Positions 21,736 through 32,369 of a DNA stretch of 64,000 bases are shown here, in pieces (the first letter of the stretch is position 1; every line of letters starts with the position of its first letter). Both the position numbers and the translations under genes were made by a program. Source of the stretch: Polynucleobacter sp. 71A-WALBACH (GTDB lineage Bacteria > Pseudomonadota > Gammaproteobacteria > Burkholderiales > Burkholderiaceae); NCBI RefSeq assembly GCF_018882365.1, contig NZ_JACVOP010000003.1, forward strand, positions 221,317 through 285,316, given 5' to 3'. A model generated the notes under the pieces. It had not been told where the DNA came from, did no database searches, and saw nothing but the letters and a program-made list of their open reading frames with translations.

Positions 21736-22974
21736 TCAGCCGTCTAATCTTTTGAGCCATTGCACAGGATGCTCGGGTTGATACTCTTGCTCTTCTTCAT
21801 CATCAACGCTGTCAGCAGCCTCTTCGTGATCATGCTGAATTTGCTTCTCATGCACCGCACGTTCACGCACTCTAGTGCGATCAACCACATCACCTGCTAA
21901 TTGTCCGCAAGCCGCAGCAATATCATCACCACGAGTTTTACGAACAGTAGCCACCATGCCGGCATCTAACAAAATGCTCGCAAATGCATGAATACGTTGG
22001 GCGGATGAGCGCTTTAATCCAGACTCTGGGAATGGATTAAACGGAATCAGATTGATCTTGCATTTGATGTTCGCCAACAAGCGCACCAGCTCTTTTGCCT
22101 GAATGTCTGAATCATTCACACCATCAAGCATGCAGTATTCAAAGGTTAAGAAATCTCTTGGGGCAAAAGGTAAATATCTTTCGCATGCAGCAAGCAATTC
22201 TCTTAAAGGGTATTTCAAATTCAATGGCACTAATTGATCGCGCAACTTATCATTCGGCGCATGCAATGACACAGCCAATGCTACTGGGCAATCTTGTGCC
22301 AAGCGATCAATCATCGGAACGACCCCTGAGGTCGATACGGTGACGCGACGACGAGATAAACCATAAGCTCTGTCGTCGAGCATTAAGCGCAAAGCAGTCA
22401 CGACGTTGTCGTAGTTGAGCAAGGGCTCGCCCATGCCCATCAGCACGACATTGGAGATCACGCGACCGGTGTGCTCCCAACCTGGAGTTGGATACTGCTC
22501 AACGCGACGAATCGCATTGGGATCATTGCGGAGTAAATGTTCAGCAAACCACAACTGACCAATGATTTCACCGGCGGTGAGGTTGCGTGAAAAGCCTTGA
22601 TGCCCTGTTGAGCAAAAACGGCAATTGACTGCACAACCTGCCTGAGATGAAATACACAATGTGCCACGGTCATCTTCAGGAATAAATACCGACTCCACAG
22701 CATTACCAGCCCCAACATCGAGCAACCACTTGCGGGTGCCATCTGCTGCATGCTCATCTTTAATTACTGGGAGAGAAAGAACTTCCGCCTTATCGAGCAG
22801 TGTTGCTCTAAAGCTTTTTGCTAAATCACTCATGTCGTTGATGTCGGAAACACCACGCTGGTGTATCCACTGCATGAGTTGCTTCGCCCTAAAGGGCTTT
22901 TCATTCAACCCCGCGACATACGCTGCCATTTGGTCAGCGTCAAAATCTAAGAGATTTACGCGCGGGGAGGTCAA
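21736..22974 (-). CDS. rlmN: Dual-specificity rRNA/tRNA (adenine-C2) methyltransferase
   Basis: A 412-aa radical-SAM enzyme that methylates A2503 of 23S rRNA and A37 of some tRNAs. The cluster motif C-x3-C-x2-C is Cys114, Cys118 and Cys121. GMGEPLLN is the SAM-binding region, and the catalytic Cys is in the [16 protein letters not shown] segment. A charged tail of about 35 residues rich in Asp, Glu and His follows, which makes this copy longer than E. coli RlmN (384). Confidence 0.95.
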   Translation of the reverse strand: MTSPRVNLLDFDADQMAAYVAGLNEKPFRAKQLMQWIHQRGVSDINDMSDLAKSFRATLLDKAEVLSLPVIKDEHAADGTRKWLLDVGAGNAVESVFIPEDDRGTLCISSQAGCAVNCRFCSTGHQGFSRNLTAGEIIGQLWFAEHLLRNDPNAIRRVEQYPTPGWEHTGRVISNVVLMGMGEPLLNYDNVVTALRLMLDDRAYGLSRRRVTVSTSGVVPMIDRLAQDCPVALAVSLHAPNDKLRDQLVPLNLKYPLRELLAACERYLPFAPRDFLTFEYCMLDGVNDSDIQAKELVRLLANIKCKINLIPFNPFPESGLKRSSAQRIHAFASILLDAGMVATVRKTRGDDIAAACGQLAGDVVDRTRVRERAVHEKQIQHDHEEAADSVDDEEEQEYQPEHPVQWLKRLDG

Positions 22975-23020
22975 TGCGCCTACTTATGTAGTAAATAGGT
23001 TATTTGTTAGCAATCGTTGA

Positions 23021-23446
23021 TTAACGATTGAAAACATTCATGCCAGCGAAGAAGAATGCAACTTCGACAGCAGCAGTTTCAGGAGCATCTGAACCATGAA
23101 CAGCGTTTGCATCGATGCTGTCAGCGAAGTCAGCACGAATTGTGCCAGCGTCAGCTTTCTTAGGATCAGTAGCGCCCATCAAGTCACGGTTCTTAGCAAT
23201 CGCGCCTTCGCCCTCTAATACCTGAATCATCACAGGACCAGAAATCATGAAGCTCACCAAGTCTTTAAAGAAAGGACGCGCAGCATGAACAGCGTAGAAC
23301 TGCTCAGCTTCAGCTTGTGACAAATGCGCCATTCTGGACGCAACAATCTTCAAACCAGCAGATTCGAAACGGTCATAGATCTTGCCGATCACGTTTTTTG
23401 CTACAGCATCAGGTTTGATAATCGACAGGGTGCGTTCAATAGCCAT
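23021..23446 (-). CDS. ndk: Nucleoside diphosphate kinase
   Basis: A 141-aa enzyme that transfers the terminal phosphate from ATP to other NDPs through a phospho-histidine. The active-site His117 is in [10 protein letters not shown]. The ATG at 23446, giving [15 protein letters not shown], is the family start and has GGAG eight bases upstream. The frame stays open for another 40 codons upstream, but those are not coding. Confidence 0.97.
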   Translation of the reverse strand: MAIERTLSIIKPDAVAKNVIGKIYDRFESAGLKIVASRMAHLSQAEAEQFYAVHAARPFFKDLVSFMISGPVMIQVLEGEGAIAKNRDLMGATDPKKADAGTIRADFADSIDANAVHGSDAPETAAVEVAFFFAGMNVFNR

Positions 23447-23739
23447 GTAAAACTCCAATAGTAATTTCAAAAATTTAGCCAAATCGGCGCTGAATTGGAC
23501 TGGAGGCGAACCTCTGCCACACTTCCTACAACGCGCCAGGAATTCAGCGACCCCCGAATTATACATCGGCTGACCGTATTTACCCTGATCTGAGCGTGGC
23601 TAAGCTATTGAATTTACAGGGCATAACCCTTTAATTTGTAGTCCTTTTCATGGGGGGCTTGAAATTACCCCATTTTGTCTATACTTACTATCAACAGCCC
23701 CTAGTGGGCTCGTGTAATTACTATGAAGAAGGAGTCAAT

Positions 23740-24441
23740 ATGAGTGATCTGAACTCTTACGGCTTTGGGCAAACTGGCTCGATTAGCACCCCTCAGGTAC
23801 GCAACCGCGTACTGCGCAACACTTACGCCCTTTTGGCGCTCTCGATGGTTCCTACCGTCATTGGCGCATGGCTAGGCGTTGCCTTTGGTTTAAACCTGAT
23901 GGCAGGCAGTCCTTTTATGGGCTTTATCGTCTTTATGGCTGTGGCTTTTGGTTTCTTCTGGGCGATTGAGAAGAACAAAGACACTGGTCTAGGCGTTCTG
24001 CTTCTTTTGGGTTTCACCTTCTTTATGGGCATCATGATGTCCGGTTTAGTGGGCTACACCCTCAATAGCTACAGCAATGGCGCTACTTTGATCATGTTGG
24101 CCTTTGGTGGCACAGGCGCGATTTTTGCTGTGATGGCAACGATTGCTACTGTGAGCAAGAGTGATTTTGCTGGCATGGGTAAATGGCTGATGGTCGGTGT
24201 ACTACTCTTGATCGTGGCCTCTTTGGCCAATATTTGGCTTCAGTTGCCTGCATTGATGTTGACTGTGATGGTCTTAGCAATCGCGATCTTCTCAGCATTT
24301 ATCTTGGTTGACGTGCAACGCATCATCAATGGTGGTGAGACTAACTACATCATGGCTACTTTAGCCATCTACTTAGATGTGTACAACGTCTTCACCAACT
24401 TGCTCGCATTACTGGGCATCGTTGGCGGTAACCGCGACTAA
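23740..24441 (+). CDS. Bax inhibitor-1 / YccA family membrane protein
   Basis: A 233-aa inner-membrane protein with seven hydrophobic helices, the BI-1 fold. The family's helix pattern and the C-terminal DVYNVFTNLLALLGI are clear. In E. coli YccA interacts with FtsH; others are pH-sensitive calcium leaks. AAGAAGGAG lies eight bases before ATG 23740, so this start is better than the longer open frame upstream. It ends at a strong terminator. Confidence 0.93.
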   Translation: MSDLNSYGFGQTGSISTPQVRNRVLRNTYALLALSMVPTVIGAWLGVAFGLNLMAGSPFMGFIVFMAVAFGFFWAIEKNKDTGLGVLLLLGFTFFMGIMMSGLVGYTLNSYSNGATLIMLAFGGTGAIFAVMATIATVSKSDFAGMGKWLMVGVLLLIVASLANIWLQLPALMLTVMVLAIAIFSAFILVDVQRIINGGETNYIMATLAIYLDVYNVFTNLLALLGIVGGNRD

Positions 24442-24471
24442 GTAGCTGCTTGCAGTAAACCAGCTTTACTT

Positions 24472-24496
24472 AAAGGCGCCTGCGGGCGCCTTTTTA
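24472..24496. terminator. Rho-independent terminator after the Bax-inhibitor gene
   Basis: AAAGGCGCC-TGCG-GGCGCCTTTTT: a 6-bp GC core extended by A-T pairs, ending in a T-run on plus. Its mirror image can also stop transcription of the 26-aa gene that ends at 24494 on minus. Confidence 0.9.
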
Positions 24497-24574
24497 GTTG
24501 GCTGTAAATATCGTAACGGCGTAGGACAGCGCAAACAAAATCATGAGGATGGCAAAGCTATCTGAGGTTTTCAT
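24494..24574 (-). CDS. Small membrane protein (26 aa)
   Basis: A 26-codon frame, ATG at 24574, with GGGAG eight bases upstream. The product starts MKTSDSFAI and is one hydrophobic helix to its end at FTAN. The stop codon falls on the edge of the terminator at 24472-24496, as expected of a real short transcript. It resembles other one-helix micro-proteins in this window only in layout, not in sequence. Confidence 0.6.
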   Translation of the reverse strand: MKTSDSFAILMILFALSYAVTIFTAN

Positions 24575-24726
24575 ATTGGGCTCCCGAAGTAGATAAAAGC
24601 AAGATCAGCAAATATTTGCTGACTGAATTCAATCTACACCTTCCCATCTGGTCATCTTCTTAATATTGCACTGCAACAATACATAAAGCACCAAATCAGT
24701 GCAGAAAACAACTCTAATTACGATAA

Positions 24727-26172
24727 TTAGAGAATTGGGCGTTCAAAAACAGCCATCGACTCTACATGCGAGGTGTGAGGGAACATATTGACGATGCCCG
24801 CGCTCTTGAGGATATAGCCAGCTTGATGGCATAGGATCTCGGTATCTCTGGCTAGGGTTTTAGGATTACAGGAGACGTAGACGATGCGCTTAGGCAATAG
24901 ATCACTGCCCTGCTCATTCAATAAAGCTAAAGCCTGACAGATTTCCATAGCACCCTCACGCGGCGGATCCATCAACCAGCGCTCGGCTTTACCCCAGGAA
25001 GCAATCGTCTCTGTTGTCACTTCAAATAGATTGCTTTGCATAAAGCTGACTCGATCTGTGAGCTGATTGTGTTCTGCGTTAGCTTTAGCTCGAGTAGTCA
25101 AACTTTCCAAGCCTTCAATACCTAGCACGCCATTTGCTCTTCTTGCGAGCGGTAAGGTGAAATTACCAATGCCACAAAACAAATCGAGCACTCGATCACT
25201 TGCTTGAACCTCTAAGAGGCGAATCGCCCTACTCACCAAAGCGCGGTTCATCATGTGATTGACTTGCGTGAAATCCGCCGGCTTAAATGGCATCTCGATT
25301 TCAAACTCAGGCAGGCGATAGCAAAGTTTGCCAGTTAGTGGGTAGAACGGTGCAACGGTTTCAATTCCCTTGGGTTGTAACCAAACCCAGACCTGATGCT
25401 GATCCGCAAAATCTCTAAGCAGTTTCTCGTCTGCTGGCGTTAGCGGCAGCAGGTTTCTGAACACCAAGGCAGTAACTGGCTTTGCTTTCTTGGGATCATC
25501 TGAATTGGGTTCCTCGGGCTCACCCACAGCAATTTCGATTTGCGGCATGCGATCAACAATGGATAGACCCATCACTAATTTACGCATCTCTGGTAGTAAA
25601 TCAGAAACATGCTTAGGCAAAATCTCGCAGGCAGTCATGTCAGCGACATAGCCACTCTTACCCTCATGAAATCCAATTAGTACAGTGCCTTTTTTGATCG
25701 AGCGATTGACTGCGCTTAATCGTGCGCGATGACGGTATTCCCAAGCAGGACCACCCATGGGGCGAAGAATCTCTTCAGGAGCTACTTTCGCGATATGCTT
25801 TAGATCATCCTCTAGCACGCGTTGCTTCATCGCGACTTGCGCCCGAATATCTAAGTGCTGCATCGTGCAGCCACCACAAACTCCAAAGGCTTTGCACTTG
25901 GGCACCGCTCTAAATACGGCAGGCTTGAGGATGTCGAGAACTTTAGCTTTACTAAAACGCGCCTTGTCACGTGTAACGACATAAGTGACCAGCTCAGTTG
26001 GTAATGCGCCTTGAATAAAAATGACTTTGCCGCTCTGACCCGCATCTAGCCCATGCTCAAGATCTTCTTCTGTGGGAGCTAAGCGTGCAATCCCTTGCGC
26101 GTCTAGATCAAGGGATTCAACTCGTATCGGCTCAGTCACAACAATGTGAACTGGCTTTTCTCCTCTACGCAT
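24727..26172 (-). CDS. rlmD: 23S rRNA (uracil-1939-C5)-methyltransferase
   Basis: A 481-aa SAM-dependent tRNA/rRNA uracil methyltransferase. A TRAM domain begins the protein (to about residue 80). [4Fe-4S] ligands include Cys93, Cys99 and Cys102 (CKAFGVCGGC). The SAM motif is DLFCGIGNFTLP and the catalytic Cys is in YVSCNPKTLARD. The start is uncertain: ATG 26172 overlaps the exonuclease stop by eight bases, while ATG 26214 would overlap by 50 and add 14 residues. The shorter overlap is preferred. Confidence 0.93.
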   Translation of the reverse strand: MRRGEKPVHIVVTEPIRVESLDLDAQGIARLAPTEEDLEHGLDAGQSGKVIFIQGALPTELVTYVVTRDKARFSKAKVLDILKPAVFRAVPKCKAFGVCGGCTMQHLDIRAQVAMKQRVLEDDLKHIAKVAPEEILRPMGGPAWEYRHRARLSAVNRSIKKGTVLIGFHEGKSGYVADMTACEILPKHVSDLLPEMRKLVMGLSIVDRMPQIEIAVGEPEEPNSDDPKKAKPVTALVFRNLLPLTPADEKLLRDFADQHQVWVWLQPKGIETVAPFYPLTGKLCYRLPEFEIEMPFKPADFTQVNHMMNRALVSRAIRLLEVQASDRVLDLFCGIGNFTLPLARRANGVLGIEGLESLTTRAKANAEHNQLTDRVSFMQSNLFEVTTETIASWGKAERWLMDPPREGAMEICQALALLNEQGSDLLPKRIVYVSCNPKTLARDTEILCHQAGYILKSAGIVNMFPHTSHVESMAVFERPIL

Positions 26173-26986
26173 CCGGAGCAAATCCCAGGAGATATTCTTG
26201 CCACTGTTCGCCATGGGGCTCTTTAGATTCTTTTTCTAAATACGCTTTTACGAAGGCGATTTCTTCTGTGTATTCTTCCAATGAAAATCCACCACGCATC
26301 AACTGAAAGCGACAATACATCAGATAAGTATTCACGACATCTGTTTCGCAATAGCGTCGAATGTCGTCAATCTTGCCTTCTTGATATGCTGGCCATACTT
26401 GGCTACCATCCATGCCCATCTTACCCGGAAAACCACAAAGCTTTGCCAGACCATCTAATGGCGCGTTAGCGCGACCATTAAATTTTGCCAAGAGATCCAT
26501 CATGTCTAGATGGCGCATGTGATAACGGCTGATGTAGTTATTCCACTTAAATTCACGGCTATCGTTTTCTTGGCTCTCGCCCATTTCCCAATAGCGCGGT
26601 GCTTGCACATGGTTTGCTAGAGCGCGGTAGTGCAGCACTGGCAAGTCAAAGCCACTGCCGTTCCAGGATACTAATTGAGGCGTGTACTTTTCAATCAACT
26701 CAAAGAAGGTTTGGATCAATACCTTTTCATCATCTTGCGGTGTGCCTAGGGTACCCACTTTGATTTGCGGCGCACCTTCTTTGGTTGTTCTGCGAATCAC
26801 ACAAGAGATAGCGCAAATACGTTGCAGATATAGTGGCAAAAACTCGCTACCCGTTTTCTCAGCACGTTCGGCCATCGCTTTAGCCGCAACTTCGCTATCT
26901 GAGAGGGAATTTGGATAGTCGTTGAGACGACGTAGTCCTGCTACATCCGGAATGGTTTCAATATCAAAGACGAGAACGGTTGCCAT
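26165..26986 (-). CDS. 3'-5' exonuclease, PolB-exonuclease-like family
   Basis: A 273-aa DnaQ-fold exonuclease of the predicted PolB-exonuclease family (PF10108). FDIETIPD (Asp8, Glu10) is the ExoI motif, WNGSGFDLPVLHYRAL is the ExoII motif and RRYCETDVVNTYLM is the ExoIII motif, so the DEDDy residues are visible. No polymerase domain is fused to it. It is followed directly by rlmD. Confidence 0.9.
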   Translation of the reverse strand: MATVLVFDIETIPDVAGLRRLNDYPNSLSDSEVAAKAMAERAEKTGSEFLPLYLQRICAISCVIRRTTKEGAPQIKVGTLGTPQDDEKVLIQTFFELIEKYTPQLVSWNGSGFDLPVLHYRALANHVQAPRYWEMGESQENDSREFKWNNYISRYHMRHLDMMDLLAKFNGRANAPLDGLAKLCGFPGKMGMDGSQVWPAYQEGKIDDIRRYCETDVVNTYLMYCRFQLMRGGFSLEEYTEEIAFVKAYLEKESKEPHGEQWQEYLLGFAPDA

Positions 26987-27019
26987 AATGAAATCGCTAG
27001 CGCTGTACTAGGCCTGCAA

Positions 27020-27814
27020 TTACTGCAAGTATGGCGTTGGATTTACCGGCTTGCCATTCACACGTAATTCGAAATGGAGTTTGACCGAGTTTGCATCGGT
27101 ATCGCCCATCTCAGCAATCTTCTGCCCCTTCTTGACCGAATCACCCTCTTTTACCAATAGCGTGCGGTTATGGGCATAGGCTGTAAGGTAAGTATTGTCA
27201 TGCTTGATGATGACGAGATTGCCATAACCACGTAAGCTGTTACCAGCGTAAACCACTTTACCGTCAGAGGCTGCAGTCACTGGCTCACCTAACTTACCAG
27301 CGATATCAATACCTTTGGTTTTTTCACTGAAATCATCACTGACTTTACCTTTAGCTGGCCATGACAAACGAATGCCTGGTTCAGCAACCATCTCTTTCGA
27401 ATTGTCTGGCTTTGGTACATCTGTCTTGGCGGCATCAACCTTGGGCGCATCTGTTTTTGGGGTATCGATACTGCTTGGTGTCTTAGGCGCTGGTTTAACA
27501 GCAGACTTGGAGCCAGCTGGTGGCTTCACCAAAATCAAATCCCCTACTTCAATCTGATTGGGGTTGGATAAATTATTCCACTGCGCTACATCACGCGGAG
27601 ACTGTCCGTTATCTAGAGCAATGCGAGCTAAGGTATCACCCCGCTTAACGCGATAGTAGCCTGGTGGCGTTGGTTCGCCATTACCCCCACTGCGATCGAC
27701 CACATTCGCTGGCTTCGCTCTTGGGGTTGTCGAACAACCCACATTGAGCGCCAAAGAAGTGATTGCCAGAAGCAATAGAAAGTATTTAGACAGTAGATTC
27801 ATTGGGTTTTTCAT
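27020..27814 (-). CDS. nlpD: NlpD-like LysM/M23 lipoprotein, probable amidase activator
   Basis: A 264-aa lipoprotein: signal peptide with lipobox Cys27 (NVGCS), a LysM domain (about residues 50-98, [14 protein letters not shown]), a Lys/Pro/Asp-rich linker, and a C-terminal LytM/M23 domain. The first zinc ligand region reads [10 protein letters not shown], with no His, as in E. coli NlpD. It is therefore likely non-catalytic and activates a cell-wall amidase during division. The order surE-pcm-nlpD is the conserved proteobacterial one, and the ATG overlaps the pcm stop by four bases. In many relatives rpoS comes next, but it does not here. Confidence 0.92.
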   Translation of the reverse strand: MKNPMNLLSKYFLLLLAITSLALNVGCSTTPRAKPANVVDRSGGNGEPTPPGYYRVKRGDTLARIALDNGQSPRDVAQWNNLSNPNQIEVGDLILVKPPAGSKSAVKPAPKTPSSIDTPKTDAPKVDAAKTDVPKPDNSKEMVAEPGIRLSWPAKGKVSDDFSEKTKGIDIAGKLGEPVTAASDGKVVYAGNSLRGYGNLVIIKHDNTYLTAYAHNRTLLVKEGDSVKKGQKIAEMGDTDANSVKLHFELRVNGKPVNPTPYLQ

Positions 27815-28479
27815 ACTACCCCTGATTGTAAGGGGACAAAAAAGACCTCGTCCAGAACGGTTCTTTGATAACGCTGGGAGCTCATGCGCTCAACCATGAT
27901 CAATTGCTGCTCTTTCTCATTTTTAGCCACGGGAGCCACTAAGCGCCCTCCAATAGCCAATTGGTCCAATAAGGCATCCGGAATACCCAGGCCAGCAGCG
28001 GCCAAAATAATTCCATCAAAAGGGGCGGCTTGGGGTAGACCTAAGATGCCATCCCCGTAGATGAGGCGCAGATTTTTGATGCGAAATGGACGCAGCTTTT
28101 CTCTTGCCATATCGTGCAAAGGACGAATACGCTCAATTGAATAGACTTCTTCAGATAGCAAGCTGAGGACTGCTGCTTGGTAGCCACAACCCGTTCCAAT
28201 CTCTAATACTTTTCCTAATTTTTGCTTAGGCTTATGCAACAGCTCAATCATGCGTGCCACAACTGATGGCTTAGAAATTGTTTGAGAATGCCCGATTGGT
28301 AAAGCAGTATCTTCGTAGGCCTGAGGATGCATACCGGCATCCATAAATGCATGGCGTGGAACAGTAGCAATTGCTTCTAATGTTTTACCGTGCTTTACCC
28401 CAGCAGCGAGTACTTTCGCTGCTAAGGCTTGCCGATGACCAGCGTTACGTTCTGCGGCTGGCCTCAACCGCGATCCCAA
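27811..28479 (-). CDS. pcm: Protein-L-isoaspartate O-methyltransferase
   Basis: A 222-aa SAM-dependent repair enzyme that methylates isoaspartyl residues in aged proteins. The SAM motif [14 protein letters not shown] and the catalytic-loop region around [12 protein letters not shown] are clear. The first start in frame is TTG 28479 inside the end of surE, with another TTG at 28467; no ATG is present before the conserved region. Translation is probably coupled to surE. Confidence 0.93.
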   Translation of the reverse strand: MGSRLRPAAERNAGHRQALAAKVLAAGVKHGKTLEAIATVPRHAFMDAGMHPQAYEDTALPIGHSQTISKPSVVARMIELLHKPKQKLGKVLEIGTGCGYQAAVLSLLSEEVYSIERIRPLHDMAREKLRPFRIKNLRLIYGDGILGLPQAAPFDGIILAAAGLGIPDALLDQLAIGGRLVAPVAKNEKEQQLIMVERMSSQRYQRTVLDEVFFVPLQSGVV

Positions 28480-29258
28480 CCATTGGCACGCATCGCAGCT
28501 AAGCGGGCGTGATGGGTTAAATCCAACTGCATTGGCGTAATAGAAATGCAGCCATCATCAATCGCATGAAAGTCTGTTCCTTCGGAGCTATCTTTGGCAT
28601 CCCCCGCTGCACCAATCCAATAGATCAGTTCACCACGAGGGCTCTTTTGCACAACCACGGGTTGTGAATGATGACGATTACCCAGACGGGTCACGCGCCA
28701 GCGATAGAGATCAGCATAAGGACGATTGGGAATATTGACGTTCAGCAAAGTAGCTGCGCCTTCGGTATGTGCCAACTTAGAAACCAGCATTTGCGCCACG
28801 ATATCGTGCGCCGCTTTAGCGGCATCTTCAATGCGGTTCCAGCCTTTATCAATTTGTGAGAAAGCAATGCCAGGAACACCGAACATCACACCCTCAACTG
28901 CGGCAGCTACCGTACCAGAGTACAGAGTATCTTCACCCATGTTCTCACCCTGATTGATACCAGAGACAACGAGATCGGGCTTTTCATCCAAGAAACCCGT
29001 CATGGCGATATGGACACAATCTGTTGGTGTGCCATTAATAAACAAGAAGCCATCACGCTCACCACCAGCCACCCGATGAATGGATAGCGGTCGTGAGAGT
29101 GTTAATGAGTTTGAGGCGCCGCTATGGTTTTGCTCAGGGGCAATGACTGTCACGCGAGCTAGCGGGCGAATAGCATTTACCAGGGCCAAGAGACCAGGAG
29201 CCAAATATCCATCATCATTGGATATCAGAATATGAGGCTGCTTTTGATTTTCACTCAT
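28464..29258 (-). CDS. surE: 5'/3'-nucleotidase SurE
   Basis: A 264-aa metal-dependent nucleotidase and exopolyphosphatase active in stationary phase. [11 protein letters not shown] carries the two metal-binding Asp residues, and [10 protein letters not shown] and [11 protein letters not shown] complete the site. ATG 29258 is chosen over ATG 29267 because AAGGA is nine bases ahead of it and abuts the other. It heads the surE-pcm-nlpD unit. Confidence 0.95.
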   Translation of the reverse strand: MSENQKQPHILISNDDGYLAPGLLALVNAIRPLARVTVIAPEQNHSGASNSLTLSRPLSIHRVAGGERDGFLFINGTPTDCVHIAMTGFLDEKPDLVVSGINQGENMGEDTLYSGTVAAAVEGVMFGVPGIAFSQIDKGWNRIEDAAKAAHDIVAQMLVSKLAHTEGAATLLNVNIPNRPYADLYRWRVTRLGNRHHSQPVVVQKSPRGELIYWIGAAGDAKDSSEGTDFHAIDDGCISITPMQLDLTHHARLAAMRANGWDRG

Positions 29259-29291
29259 GCTAGACATTCCTTTTCATCTCTGATAATGCTC

Positions 29292-32200
29292 TTAGGCTTT
29301 GGCCATTGGTGTTAATGAACGACCTCTAAACCAGCCATAAATTACCGGCAAGACCAGGAGAGTCAGAATAGTAGTTGTCACCATACCACCCACAATGACG
29401 AGAGCCAAAGGACGTTGAGCTTCAGAACCAATGGAATGCGATAAAGCCGCTGGCAATAGGCCAAGACCAGAAAGCATAGCGGTCATCAACACGGGACGAA
29501 CACGCAATGAAGCACCTTCAACCATGACATCTTTCATCTCACCATGCTCGGTTGCCGCCGTCTTATTAATAAAGGAGATCAGAATCACACCATCCTGAAT
29601 CGCAATACCAAAGAGCGATAAGAAACCAAAGAATGCCGAGATACTTAAAGTTTCGCCAGCCAGATGCAAAGCAATCACACCACCAATCGCAGCAAACGGT
29701 ACGTTGATCATCACAATCACCGCATCACGGAAATTACCAAAAGCACTTACGAGTAACAAGAAGATACCAAGCAATGCCAATGGCACGATCAGCATGAGTT
29801 TCTTCTGCGCCTGCTTCATTTGATTGAACTGGCCATCCCAACTAATCGAGTAGTTTGGTGGCAGAGTGATATTTTTCTCAACCAGGAATTGGGCATCTTC
29901 TACCGCGCTACCCAAGTCACGGTTACGAACGCTGAACTTAATCGCGATGTAACGCTTACCTGCTTCACGATAAATAAAGAATGGGCCATCAGATAACTGG
30001 ACAGTAGCAACCATCGACAGAGGAATTGCCGCGCCGTTCGGAGAGTCGACCAGGAGGTGGCCAATATCAGCAACGTCGTTGCGACTACCTTCGTTCAAAC
30101 GAATTGCAATACCGAAAGTCTTCTCATCTTCAAGGAGATTAGTAACCGCAGCGCCGCCAATCGCATTAGCAACCACCGTCTGAATGTCATTCACATTAAT
30201 ACCGTAACGCGCTGCGCGTTCACGATCAATCTGAATATTCAGTGTTGGTTGACCTAACTCTTTCAGAATGCCCTCATCCGCTACACCGCGAACTTTTTTG
30301 AGCTGGTCAATGACCTCATGCGCCTTTTGATCTAAGACCTCCAGGTCGGTACCGTAAATTTTCACAGAGTTTTCACCCTTCACGCCAGACAAGGCCTCAT
30401 TCACGTTATCTTGAATGTACTGAGAGAAGCTATAGGTGATACCCGGAATTTTATTAAGCTCTGTTTCAAGGTGAGTAATTAAGTCTTTCTTACTCGATCC
30501 ACTTGGCATGTTTTCTGGGCTCTTCAGATAGAGACCGTACTCTTGGTTAAACACTCCAGTGGAATCCGTACCATCATCAGGACGACCAATCTGACCAGCC
30601 ACCTTATCAATCTCAGGCTGCTTTAAGAAAGTCTCGCGTAATTGATTGGCAATTTTGACGGAGTAATCCAAGTCCACAGTATTGGGTAGGGTTACGCGCA
30701 ACCAAATATTGTTTTCTTCTAAGGTGGGCAAGAACGCAGTTCCTAAGCGAGTGACGCTCAACAATGTCAGACCCAGAACAAATACAGCAACAGAGACCAC
30801 AGTTAATGGACGATCCATCCACTTTCTGAGTAAAGGCTTATAGCCATTCAAGAGCTTAGTAATAAATCCAGGTGGCTTATGGTGTAAGTTCTCGCCAAAA
30901 ACCAGGGAGATCATCGCAGGCAAGAAAGTTAAGCTCAAGACCATGGCCGCGATCAAAGCAAAGCCCATAGTAAACGCCATTGGCTTAAAGATGATGCCCT
31001 CTACTCCACCCATAAAGAACAATGGGGAGTAAGCAACAATAATGATACCGGTGGAGTAAATCATGGCACGCTGCACTTCGCTGGTAGCCAAGATGATGCT
31101 TTGATTGAGGCGCTTACCGCCCTCCTCTAAGTGACGCATGACATTCTCTGTCAGAATCACTGCCGAGTCCACGATCACACCGAAGTCAATCGCGCCAAGA
31201 GAAATCAAATTCGCAGGCACGCTCCAGATGTGCATCTGAATAAACGAGACGCACAGCGCCAAAGGAATCACTGCAGCAACTACCGCCGCCGCACGTAAAT
31301 TACCCAAGAAGAAAAAGAGCACCGCGAGAACTAAGGAGATGCCAAAGAACAGAGTGTGCTTAACAGTACCAATCGTGATATCCAAGAGCACTTGTCGATC
31401 ATAGAATGGGACTACTTCGATTCCGGGGGGCAATACTTGTTTATTGATATTTTCTACCGTGTTGCGCACCCGGGCTAATACTTCAGTGGCATTCTCGCCA
31501 CGGCGCAAGTACACGATGCCCTCAACAGAATCTGGATTGTCATTGAACTGGAACATGCCCAAACGGGGTGCATTACCAATCTCAACGCGCGCCACATCTC
31601 CAATACGGATCGGCACACCATTGTGAATGGAGATCACTACCCGCTTAATGTCATCAATATTGCGTAGGAGGCCTACACCTCGAACTACAAACTGCTGCTC
31701 GCCGCTAGGAAGCAATCCGCCGCCGGTATTGCTATTGGCATTAGTTAACGCATCAATTAACTGATTTACGGTCACACCCTTCGATTGCAAGCTTTCTGGG
31801 CTCACGATCACTTGATATTGGCGAACCTTACCGCCAAAAGAAGAAACGTCCGCTACGCCTGGTGTTTGCTTGAGCTCTTTATAGATCTCATAGTTTTGTA
31901 GCGTTTTCAGTTGAGTTGATGAAGCGTAGTCTGATCTCACCTCATAACGCATGATCTCGCCAGTCGCATCGGAGTCCGGGCTAATGCTAGAAGTTACCCC
32001 AGGCGGGAAGCTGACATTACCGAGGCTGGTAATAAATGTTTGACGGGCTTTAAAGGGATCGGTAGTGTCATTGAATTTCAAAGTAACAACCGATAAGCCA
32101 AATAAAGAAACCGAGCGGAAAGCTTGTAGACCAGGAATACCAGCTAAAGCATTTTCGACAGGAATAGTGACCTGCTGCTCTACCTCGGTAGTACTTCTAC

Positions 32201-32369
32201 CAGGCCATTGAGAAATCGCCTGAATCGTTAATGGCGCTACTCCAGGGTATGGCTGAATCGGCAACTTAGAAAGACTGAACATTCCCAGACCGAGGAGCAG
32301 GATCGAGCCAACGATAACCAGCACACGCTTCTCAAGTACACCCCGAATAAAGGAAGTAAATACGCTCAC
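29292..32369 (-). CDS. czcA: CzcA-like heavy-metal RND efflux pump
   Basis: A 1025-aa RND transporter of the heavy-metal (HME) subfamily that uses the proton gradient to expel divalent cations from periplasm or cytoplasm. It has 12 membrane helices and two large periplasmic loops. Helix 4 carries Asp395, Asp401 and Glu408 (AIDFGVIVDSAVILTEN), the same spacing as the proton/metal relay of CzcA. This favours Zn/Co/Cd/Ni over Cu/Ag. The gene follows the adaptor with no gap. Confidence 0.92.
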   Translation of the reverse strand: MSVFTSFIRGVLEKRVLVIVGSILLLGLGMFSLSKLPIQPYPGVAPLTIQAISQWPGRSTTEVEQQVTIPVENALAGIPGLQAFRSVSLFGLSVVTLKFNDTTDPFKARQTFITSLGNVSFPPGVTSSISPDSDATGEIMRYEVRSDYASSTQLKTLQNYEIYKELKQTPGVADVSSFGGKVRQYQVIVSPESLQSKGVTVNQLIDALTNANSNTGGGLLPSGEQQFVVRGVGLLRNIDDIKRVVISIHNGVPIRIGDVARVEIGNAPRLGMFQFNDNPDSVEGIVYLRRGENATEVLARVRNTVENINKQVLPPGIEVVPFYDRQVLLDITIGTVKHTLFFGISLVLAVLFFFLGNLRAAAVVAAVIPLALCVSFIQMHIWSVPANLISLGAIDFGVIVDSAVILTENVMRHLEEGGKRLNQSIILATSEVQRAMIYSTGIIIVAYSPLFFMGGVEGIIFKPMAFTMGFALIAAMVLSLTFLPAMISLVFGENLHHKPPGFITKLLNGYKPLLRKWMDRPLTVVSVAVFVLGLTLLSVTRLGTAFLPTLEENNIWLRVTLPNTVDLDYSVKIANQLRETFLKQPEIDKVAGQIGRPDDGTDSTGVFNQEYGLYLKSPENMPSGSSKKDLITHLETELNKIPGITYSFSQYIQDNVNEALSGVKGENSVKIYGTDLEVLDQKAHEVIDQLKKVRGVADEGILKELGQPTLNIQIDRERAARYGINVNDIQTVVANAIGGAAVTNLLEDEKTFGIAIRLNEGSRNDVADIGHLLVDSPNGAAIPLSMVATVQLSDGPFFIYREAGKRYIAIKFSVRNRDLGSAVEDAQFLVEKNITLPPNYSISWDGQFNQMKQAQKKLMLIVPLALLGIFLLLVSAFGNFRDAVIVMINVPFAAIGGVIALHLAGETLSISAFFGFLSLFGIAIQDGVILISFINKTAATEHGEMKDVMVEGASLRVRPVLMTAMLSGLGLLPAALSHSIGSEAQRPLALVIVGGMVTTTILTLLVLPVIYGWFRGRSLTPMAKA

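Noticed and set aside
23447..23566. 40-codon upstream extension of ndk
   Set aside because: The ndk family starts at MAIERT and this ATG has a good ribosome binding site; the upstream stretch is Cys/Arg-rich and not conserved in the family.
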